Positions 7,528-15,060 of a stretch of DNA of 20,985 bases are shown in pieces; within the stretch, counting starts at the first letter, position 1, and each line of letters begins with the position of its first letter. Source of the DNA: Carex sylvatica (Eukaryota > Streptophyta > Magnoliopsida > Poales > Cyperaceae); NCBI GenBank assembly GCA_964058845.1, contig CAXKVR010000546.1, positions 1 through 20,985 on the forward strand, given 5' to 3'. Position numbers and translations under genes: made by a program. Under the pieces are notes generated by a model. It saw nothing but the letters and a program-made list of their open reading frames with translations, had not been told where the DNA came from and did no database searches.

Positions 7528-10037
7528 AACCAGTGGCTTTCCATTCTGGCATTTTGATATACAATTCATTGCAATTTCTCTCAACTGTTCCTCCACAGAT
7601 TCCATCTTAATGCAACCATCAACAACCTATTACAAAAATGGTGGTTAAAAAAGCGTTATATCCTATGTTCAAAAACAAAATAGCAACCTAAAATATTCAC
7701 AAGGTATTGAGAGATATGAGTTACCTCCCAAGAAGAATCACGAAGGGCATAATAATGCTCGGCCACCTTCTTTTGGAACTCCAATTCCTCATACCTCTCT
7801 GTACCATATCCTCCCCTTTCGGCTGCTTTCTGAAATATTCCACAAATCAGTGCTCAAAACCAGTATTGCATTATGATGACTGGCCACACTTGAATCAAAC
7901 AGCTGTACTGGTAAACCCCAGTATCAGAAATATACCAGTAGATCTGTGCCATTAAGAAATATACTGGTAAACCCTCACAGTTAAGCAAAAAATCCAAATT
8001 GTATTTGTAATTTTTTATCACCCACCAGTCTCTTAGCACAAGTATATCAAGAATTTACCTCAGGCAGAATATCGAGATATAAGACCAAATCAGGAGCTAA
8101 TAAACCCTCCTCCGGAGCCTGTAATTGCGCAGCTACACAAATTATTCATCACAAATCAGAAGGATGCTGACTTTTAGTATACAACAGTTTTCTCCAACAA
8201 AGAATTAACCTTGCACCACTGGAAATCAAGTCCTTTGGCAGCTGAAAAGGCAACACCAGAGTAAGAGTACCGGTCTACAATGAGGGTTGTTCCACTTGTT
8301 AGCTTACTCTCCATTAAAGCCCTGTAAGAAAGCAATCAATCAAATTCTCTATTTAACATCACAACATAAGAACTTAGATGAAATGTTTCACCAGCATGAG
8401 CATTTACAATCTATATTTCCAGTAAATTTCAGCCAAATTTTCATACCAGGACCTCAAAATGCCTTCATTCAACAGAAACCCTCGAAGATAACATATCTCA
8501 GGACCAGAAAACAAACAAAAATGTTTAAAAAGAACAAAAGTATTGTATCAAACTGGTACAATATTACAAGGAAACAAACCTTTTCTCCCAACGGTTAGCA
8601 CTGAAGAGCAGATGAATAACTTTATCATCTAAATGTGATTCGTTCGAGAGGTATGAAGAGATCATTTGGCCAATAACTGTCGTTCTGTCAGGGAACCGCC
8701 ATGCCTCCACTGACAAACCCTTCCCTTGCAAATAGGAAACTAATTTTGCACATTGTGAACTCTTTCCACTCCTGTCTAGACCTTCTAGAACTATGAGAGA
8801 CCCACGTGCCACTGAGATCTTGCTCTCAGTGCTTTCCATTTTTATGTTGCTGTATGATCTTTTGATTGGTTGTTTGAATCTTAGTTTATTCCTTGAGAAA
8901 CCTAATCCTGAAACCCTAAAAACAAAAATTCTGACTTAGTAGAATAGATACACAAAAACCTAGTTAGAGATTTTAACCAAATATAGAGTATAAGATATTT
9001 ATTACCAATTCAAAGAGATTGCTCTGAACGTGGCCCGGCCTAGTAAGGTCATAAGAGATTGCAAAATTTGTTGATAATCTGGCTGGAATAATAAACAATT
9101 AATTAGAATATATCAGAAATCACTATAAGATAACATTGACTATCACTTTCCCTATTGATTGATCGATGATCGTAAAGTGAGTACCTTTATTACCTTACAA
9201 TCAAGCCGTAGACCATTGTTGCGTTGCATAAGTATATGAGATTAATTGATCTAGAGTATCAAACAGAACCATCTCATTTTAAAAAACAATCAACCACATA
9301 CTATAATATAAATCTTACCAAGAACAAGAACACAACCACCAAGTGTCAGAAAAAAACATAATATGCAAACTAAAATTCAAAGCAAAATGATATAACTCAA
9401 CATTAACTCTAATTAAAACTAAGTCTTTAACGCAACATGGGACCCAAAAACCCTAACACAACTCCGATTCTTCATCCAGCTCCAGCTCAAAATATTGTAA
9501 AAATAAGAATAGCTCAAAAATAATGAGATTTCTGGATTTTGCTTGGTACCAAGGAATGTATTGTTCCAGCACTACATAACAGTTAGACTTATGCTAAGAA
9601 CTAAGTCTAATAGTTCAGGGTAATGATTTTAACTAAAGTAGACTTATAAAAAGAAAAGCTCCGATGCCAAAATCCAGAAATGAAAGAAACCACTGTCAGC
9701 ATTAGCAAACCCTAATTCTTTTCCTAAAATCCAATTTAGTGTGTCCAGTTGTTCCTGATAATTAATTGGTTTGGGACAATTAACTGAATCTTGTGGTTAG
9801 TTCTAAAGCTAGAAATATTTGTTAGTTGCAGTGCCACCAAGGCACCAATGCACCAATGCACTAAAAACTTGAAATTCAAATAACAACAAGGATGTTATCG
9901 ACAAACCAAAACTTTGTACGTTGAGGCGAAGAAAGTTTGTACCTTGAGGCGAAGAGGCGGCACAAAGGCAAGAAACACGAAGGAGAGGCGGGATGGAGGT
10001 GCAGCAGCGAAATGGGGGAGAGGCGGCGGCGGTGCAT
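7507..10037 (-). CDS. ZEU1: Thymidylate kinase (dTMP kinase), dual-start gene
   Basis: Phosphorylates dTMP to dTDP for dTTP synthesis. Coding exons: 9943-10037, 8580-8915, 8210-8321, 8059-8118, 7725-7829 and 7507-7626. All introns are GT-AG and the frame is kept throughout. The short form starts at 8839 (MESTESKI, 218 residues); the long form starts at 10037 (275 residues). In short-form numbering: P-loop [10 protein letters not shown] near 19-28, WRFPDRTT near 48-55, SANRWEKR near 80-87, DRYSYSG near 104-110, and the lid region [10 protein letters not shown] near 148-157. It ends in PLVNLWSGN. The catalytic motifs are intact and the length is normal. The extra N-terminus (57 residues) is rich in Arg, Ser and Leu and has no acidic residue, so it is probably a mitochondrial or plastid presequence. 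Arabidopsis ZEU1 is known to have long (mitochondrial) and short forms; equivalence here is my inference. Confidence 0.95.
8916..9942 (-). other. Intron 1 of thymidylate kinase (1027 bp)
   Basis: Runs from donor AG|GTACAAAC to acceptor TTTTTAG|G. It holds no other gene. On the plus strand it contains two telo-box-like AAACCCTA words (near 9449 and 9708), which are common in promoters and first introns of plant growth genes. The short form could also be transcribed from a start inside this intron; the sequence does not settle that. Confidence 0.7.
9913..9953 (-). repeat. Tandem copy of the exon 1 splice donor
   Basis: On the minus strand TTCGCCTCAAGGTACAAA (9953-9936) is repeated with one mismatch at 9930-9913, a 23-bp period. 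Each copy carries a GTACAAA donor, at 9942 and 9919. Use of the second would add 23 nt and shift the frame, disabling the long form only. Confidence 0.8.
9943..10037 (-). CDS. ZEU1: Presequence exon of the long thymidylate kinase form
   Basis: Starts [16 protein letters not shown] and ends in LFAS plus two bases of an Arg codon, AG|GTACAAAC. Joined to the acceptor TTTTTAG|GGTTTCAG at 8915, it reads on in frame through [10 protein letters not shown] and SYSNIK to the downstream ATG at 8839. Exact phase agreement over a 1027-bp intron, a good pyrimidine tract, and presequence-like composition support a real exon. The GC-rich island matches a plant first exon. The two starts would give organelle and cytosol/nucleus forms. 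Confidence 0.75.
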
Positions 10038-10200
10038 GAGAGAGAGAGTGGGGCGGACTGAGAGTGGTGGCGAGAGAGGTGAGATGGGGGCAGGCTGAGA
10101 GTGGGGCGGGCTTCAGAAAATATCTCTCCAACGGGGCAAGGGGAGAGAGGGCTAAGAGGGGAAGAGGATCGATTTGAGCAGGAAGCAATCGATTAGACAA
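10038..10200 (-). promoter_or_regulatory. CT-rich 5' leader of thymidylate kinase
   Basis: Immediately upstream of the long-form ATG the coding strand is GC- and pyrimidine-rich, with (CT)n at 10038-10049 and repeated CACTCTCAG words. This suits a plant 5' UTR or Y-patch next to the transcription start. The TATA-like TTTATATCT near 10300 on the same strand is only a weak candidate. Confidence 0.4.
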
Positions 10201-10600
10201 ATCCAAGCTGATCAACGGTCCGTCCAGGGCTCGTTCACATCGGCCCACTTTCATAAATGTCAACTGATCTGAACCGAGTTTTGGACCGTGTTCAGATATA
10301 AATTCGTTCATTATTTGTTCAGTTTCTATCCTTTTCGTTTGTTCATAAACAAAGCTGCCCAATTAACAGCCCACTCTAGACACACTTGACTAAAGACTAA
10401 AGTTATTTTTTTAATCGTTCAAAATTGTGCCTTTGATTTGGATAGAGAGTTTATAAGTTATGCGTTGTATTTAATAGAGATATAAAATATAAAATTTAAT
10501 TTTATGATTATCTTCTTTTATTTCATTCGAGGTAATACTTATCTTCTTCTTTTTCGCTTTATGATTAGACTATATCTAATTTTTGGAAACAATTTAGAAA
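10201..10600. other. Intergenic, promoter side of thymidylate kinase
   Basis: Composition shifts from GC-rich to AT-rich. No ORF or element ends recognised. A minus-strand open frame at 9895-10362 overlaps the leader exon in a different frame and has a proline/serine low-complexity translation, so it is not taken as a gene. Confidence 0.5.
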
Positions 10601-10601
10601 C

Positions 10602-10639
10602 ATAATTCTTATCTCACATAAGACAGCGATAAGAATTAT
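10602..10639. repeat. 12-bp perfect hairpin
   Basis: ATAATTCTTATC (10602-10613) and GATAAGAATTAT (10628-10639) are exact inverted copies with a 14-bp loop, at the left edge of the large foldback. Confidence 0.85.
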
Positions 10640-11108
10640 CCCGAATTTTTTACTAATAAATAAATAAATAAATATCGACAATAAAGAAGAAAATGACGTA
10701 ATTTGACATCTAGAAAAAACGTGATAGGACGTTATAAACAATCACGAACAACTTAGCGAAATCTAATTACTCTCTAACTAAACTGCGAAAAAAAAAATTA
10801 TGGACTTCATAATACATCACGGCCAGAGAATACCTCATACCTTCATGGCTTCGAAGTTTAGAGAATACATCAAGTTCTGTTCAAGTATTCTCTGGTCGTG
10901 ATGTACTATGAAGTTCAGGTATTCTCTGACTGTAATGGTCTATGAAGTTCAGAGTTTTTTTTTCCGCTGTTTAGTTAGAGAGTAATTAAATTTTGCTAAA
11001 CAGATCGTGATTGTTTATAATGTTCTCTGTCACGTTTTTTTCTAAATGTACGCCATTGTCAATATTTATTTATTTTTCTATTAATAAAACTTTCGGAAGA
11101 ATTATCAT
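10628..11108. mobile_element. Foldback (long inverted repeat) element, about 480 bp
   Basis: The left arm (about 10628-10833) and right arm (about 10919-11108) are inverted copies over roughly 200 bp with scattered mismatches. The arms share GTTTAGTTAGAGAGTAATTA and GTGATTGTTTATAA. The loop includes an extra tandem copy of the arm tip (34-bp period at 10885-10918 and 10919-10952). There is no coding frame and no clear target duplication. Transcripts would form a long hairpin. Confidence 0.7.
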
Positions 11109-11393
11109 GGAGTTATTATGTTATCTTTTCACTTTAATTATTCTATTTCAAACAGGTTTTTAAGTTTTTAGTAGGCACTATTCTAATTAATTCAAACAAA
11201 AATGCTGTTTATGAAATAATTAGCGAAATTAAACTTGAAGAGAAAGTGTTTTCTCTGAAAAAAATAATAATAATTATATCATTCTACTCACCACTGTCTC
11301 CCCATTTATCCCTTCCCCCACTCTCTCTCCAAATTAACTTCCTTAACTGTCTTTTATTCTCCCATTAATTCCGCTAAGAATTTTCAGTTATCC

Positions 11394-11530
11394 CCGCATT
11401 AATTATTGTCATTTAATAACAATCTCCGTATTAATTATACTGTCATTTTAATAACAATCTTCGCATTAGTTATACTGTCATCTAATAACAATCCCCGCAT
11501 TAATTATATTGTCCTTTAATAACAATTTTC
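11394..11530. repeat. Minisatellite, 32-35 bp period, four copies
   Basis: Units begin CCGCATTAATTAT and end TTTAATAACAAT. Their starts are near 11394, 11426, 11461 and 11495. Confidence 0.85.
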
Positions 11531-11568
11531 GCTAACAATTATTTATCTGTTTAATGATATTCAAAAAA

Positions 11569-11865
11569 GTATTTACCATGGTTCTGACAAGTATTTATCA
11601 TTATGTCTCAGAAATATTTATCATTGTCCCTGACATGATAATACTTTGATTTGATTAAACATTACTTATTAACAAGTTCAAGAAAGTATTTATCACTGTT
11701 CTGACAAGTATTTATCATTATATTTGACGTACATATGTTTTACTGAAAATTGTAATTATGTCTAAGAAGTATTTATCCATGTAACATAAAATATTTATCC
11801 ATGTAACAAAAAGTATTTATCGTTGTTTCTGAGAAGTATTTATCGTTGTCTTTGACATACATATA
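11569..11865. repeat. Degenerate array of a 22-bp AAGTATTTATC unit
   Basis: About nine copies of AAGTATTTATCATTGTTCTGAC-like units. A larger duplicated block ends each half: ACATATGTTTTACTGAAAAT and a related ACATATATTTACTAAAAAT. No coding capacity. Confidence 0.8.
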
Positions 11866-12052
11866 TTTACTAAAAATTATAATTTAAAGTTGATAAAAAT
11901 TGATAACAACCAATTATTTTAAAAAAAAGATAACGTTATATGGTTTAAATTATTTATATGAAAAATATACATTAGACTTCCGTTGGGCCGATTATTATAC
12001 ATGAATTCATATAAAACCATAGAAAATACTAACATATTATAATTCGTGCAAC

Positions 12053-12090
<38 letters not shown>

Positions 12091-12505
12091 TGGCTAATGT
12101 GCATTTTGAAGCATATGGTCCGAAGTGCTTACGGTCCAAATTTGAAATTTTAAAACTCAAAAAATCGATCCGAACCGTTCATCTTGTTCTCCATATTAAT
12201 ATGTGCTTGGAGACCAAATTTTACATTTTTCTGAATTTTTTTTTACTATTTATTAAGTATTTTACAAAATTGTTGATCCAACGGTGGCTGCTAATTTTAC
12301 TGTTTTGTTAAGTCACTGTTGGATCAATAATTTTATAAAATACTTAATAAATAGTAAACAAATTCAGAAAAATGTAAAATTTGGTCTCCAAGCAGATATT
12401 AATATGGAGAACAAGATGAACGGTTCGGATCGACTTTTTGAGTTTTGAAATTTCAAATTTGGACCGTAAGCACTTCGATTCATATACTTCCGAAAGCATA
12501 TTAGC

Positions 12506-12542
<37 letters not shown>
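12053..12542. mobile_element. Palindromic MITE bounded by (TA)n(GA)n
   Basis: The whole 490 bp folds back. Left end (AT)n(AG)n at 12053-12090, right end (TC)n(TA)n at about 12506-12542, arms of about 210 bp, and a loop of about 35 bp after GATCCAAC. The inner arms contain GATCCGAACCGTTCATCTTG and CTCCATATTAATATG. There is no coding frame. The mirrored microsatellites suggest insertion into, or amplification with, TA repeats. Plant Micron-type elements flanked by (TA)n are a precedent; membership is not shown. Confidence 0.75.
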
Positions 12543-12671
12543 GTCTTTTATACGTGCAATTTCATGTGATAAAACATAACATATACTACTCAGGATTCAA
12601 TACAATGTTTGTATAAAAGTTATATTATTATCACTTAGTAATCATATGATTAAGTTTTGACACAAAATTTA

Positions 12672-13051
12672 GTTCACCAGCATGAGCATATACAATCTAT
12701 ATTTCCAGTAAATTTCAGCATAATTTTCATACCGGGACCTCAAAATGTATTCATTCAACAGAAACCCTCGAAGATAACATATCTCAGGACCAGAAACAAA
12801 CAAAACTATTTAAAAAGAAAAAAAAAAGTATTGTATCAAACTGGTACAATATTACAAGGAAACAGACCTTTTCTCCCAACGGTTAGCACTGGAGAGCAAA
12901 TGAATAACTTATCTAAATGTGACTCGTTCGAGAGGTATGAAGAGATCATTTGGCCAATAACAGTCGTTCTGTCAGGGAACCGCCATACCTCCGCTGACAA
13001 ACCCTCCCTTGCAAATAGGAAACTAATTTTGCACATTGTGAACCCTTTCCA
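12672..13051 (-). pseudogene. Duplicated fragment of thymidylate kinase exon 2 and intron 2
   Basis: Closely similar, same orientation, to 8385-8768. It covers the 5' part of intron 2, the splice donor, and exon 2 back to the Gly-Lys of the P-loop, where it breaks off. Because it contains intron sequence it is a DNA-level copy, not a retrocopy. It lacks a start codon, most of the P-loop and all later exons. It has a 4-bp deletion (near 12910-12914) and a 1-bp deletion (near 13006) in the coding part, both shifting the frame. It lies between two MITEs, and no terminal repeats of its own were found. Confidence 0.93.
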
Positions 13052-13205
13052 AAAGTGTAATTTGCAGTATAATTTGTAAACAGAATCTTTTCATGACTGA
13101 TTCGCAGTATAATCTGTAGTCCAATAAGTCTGTTTGCTTTTTATTTATTTTACAAAAAGTCCTTGTGTAAACATGCATTTACCGCGTGTACTATTCAATT
13201 TTGAC

Positions 13206-13261
13206 TGCAAGCTGTTATCTTTTTTTTTTGAGGGTCAATGAGCAATGCAAGCTGTTATCTT
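13206..13261 (-). mobile_element. 24-bp micro-retroposon with 16-bp target duplication
   Basis: TGCAAGCTGTTATCTT occurs exactly at 13206-13221 and 13246-13261. The 24 bp between them reads, on the minus strand, TTGCTCATTGACCCTC followed by eight A's. A poly(A) end plus a perfect target duplication is the signature of an extremely 5'-truncated LINE or SINE insertion. Confidence 0.6.
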
Positions 13262-13351
13262 ATATTCCGTCAATTTCAATGTCACAAGAGAGTGTGGACT
13301 GTGGATAGATTCTGGTATATAATATAAAAAAATTGTTTCATATTTATCTAG

Positions 13352-13757
13352 GAGTAAGGCTACGGTGCTATGGGTTGCATAGAGAGCTACGGTACTACAG
13401 CTCAATATTTGAGTTTTTAAAATTCTAACGGTTGATCCGAACTATTCATCTTGTTCTCCATATTAATATGTGTTGGATACCAAATTTTACGTTTTTTGAA
13501 AAAAAAATTACTATTTTTTTAAATAGATAGAAAATCACTTGATCTTAGAAATTCTGCACCATTTAGATATTTGATTTTCTGCCTATCTAAATAAATTGTA
13601 AAAAATTATAAAAAAATATAAAATTTGGTCTCCAAACACATATTAATATGGAGAATAAGATGAACGGTTCGGATCGACCGTTAGAATTTTGAAAACTCGA
13701 ATATTGAGCCGTAGCACCGTAGCCCTCTATGCAACCCATAGCACCATAGCTTTACTC
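13352..13757. mobile_element. Mutator-type MITE, 406 bp, 9-bp target duplication
   Basis: The ends GAGTAAGGCTACGGTGCTAT and (reverse complement) GAGTAAAGCTATGGTGCTAT begin inverted arms of about 170 bp. Perfect flanking TTTATCTAG at 13343-13351 and 13758-13766. A 9-bp target duplication with long inverted repeats is typical of MULE-derived elements. No transposase is present. The inner hairpin contains AGATAGAAAATCACTTGATC. Confidence 0.85.
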
Positions 13758-13766
13758 TTTATCTAG

Positions 13767-14912
13767 TGTGCCAACTGCCAATAGCTAGTTGGGAGGCAAG
13801 TTGACAAATAAATATAAAAAGGGGGCAGTTTCATATAAACTCTTTTAAACTTCAAAAACTCTTAAATTTATCCAATCTATTGCTTCTTTTTACTAAATCA
13901 TTTTAAATTTATAAAATTTTCATTTTACCCTTTAATAAATAATAAAAAATATGTACATATATAAGAGACCTAAGTGGTCAATTAGTGAGGATGAGTAATT
14001 TATTTATTTACTTATGATGCGTATAAAGTGACATTTAAGTACACGCTTGTGTGTGTGTCACAAGAAGAAAAATAAATATTTTGTTTTCACAAACCAGCTA
14101 ATTAGAAAATGGAACACATCTTACACGTGCTAATATATTTTTTAATAAATTTAAATGAGATTTAATAAAAAGAAGACAATTAATTGGGTGCAAGATTTTG
14201 AAATTCGAAAGGGTAAAATATGATATTATAAATTTTAAAATAAAATATACATAATTTCAATATTTTGAGGGATATAGGTGAAATTCCAGCACATACAAAA
14301 ATAGACAAAACGAGGTTTGTGTTAGTTGTCCATCTACTTAACACAACTAATTACCCTCTCGTTGGTGGCATGAATCATAGTTGACTCGTCGCTGTATCTG
14401 ACCAAACTATTATTTCTAATTCTAACAAAAAACATTCAGATGTAGCCTCCAAAATGTTTTGCCATAGAATTCACATGCAATCTTGACCGTTTATCGAGAA
14501 TTTCATACAATCTCAGAAATTCTCCATAAAAAAAAAATCTCAGAAAAACACTTGTAAAAGAACGGTGCCTATGATGCTCGTATGAAGGAGAAAATTTAAA
14601 TTCAAGATCTCAAAATAGATCAAAATAGGCTTTGAGAGGGATCTGTTTTTGGTAGTTTTTGAGAAGAGGGTTAGAAGTCAAACAATCCAACTTGCAAAAA
14701 ATCCCATATCAATAGAATCGGTGAAGCTACTACTTTCAAAAAGAACACAAAGAAGCTTTAGAAGAAACAGCAGATATACTCACCAATACACTGCACAAAG
14801 TCCATGTTCAGTATACATATAAATAGCACAAACTAAGTACTCCCCTAGAAGCATATAAAACAACTGGAATGAAACATAAAACCGTTCTGCGATTAAAATT
14901 CTCAGCTTCCTC
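13767..14912. other. AT-rich intergenic DNA and distal 3' UTR of the Myb gene
   Basis: No gene seen. There is a weak inverted similarity between about 13870-13930 and 14150-14230 (CTTCTTTTTACTAAATC-like and CATTTTACCCTTT words) that may be an old foldback. The part above about 14850 probably belongs to the Myb transcript. Confidence 0.4.
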
Positions 14913-15041
14913 CTAAACGCCAATGTCATGTCTGAAATTAGAAGCAAGACCATCTAGTCTTTGTTGAATAAACAATTGTCCCGCTAGAATTACATTTTGT
15001 GCAAGCAACATGTCTTTCAACACATTCCTCGCAAGGGCCAT
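14913..15041 (-). CDS. Small ORF directly after the Myb gene stop
   Basis: A 42-codon frame starting MALARNVLKDMLLAQNV and ending in FRHDIGV, 19 bp past the Myb stop and in a different frame. The composition is balanced and looks like an amphipathic helix (hydrophobic L/A/V/I with spaced K, R, Q and D), unlike the AT-rich noise around it. An acceptor-like TTCTCTAG lies just upstream (near 15050), so it could be an alternative last exon, a downstream ORF, or chance. Family not recognised. Confidence 0.3.
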   Translation of the reverse strand: MALARNVLKDMLLAQNVILAGQLFIQQRLDGLASNFRHDIGV

Positions 15042-15060
15042 ACAAAAATTACTAGAGAAT

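Noticed and set aside
9895..10362. 155-codon minus-strand open frame upstream of thymidylate kinase
   Set aside because: It overlaps the presequence exon in another frame, is proline/serine low-complexity, and resembles no protein; the other frame splices in phase to the kinase.
11569..11865. Possible CRISPR-like array
   Set aside because: Repeats are degenerate and nearly contiguous with no uniform spacers, and the context is a plant nuclear genome; it is a minisatellite.
12657..13079. 140-codon plus-strand frame
   Set aside because: Antisense of the duplicated kinase fragment; the same shadow exists opposite the real exon and intron at 8287-8598.
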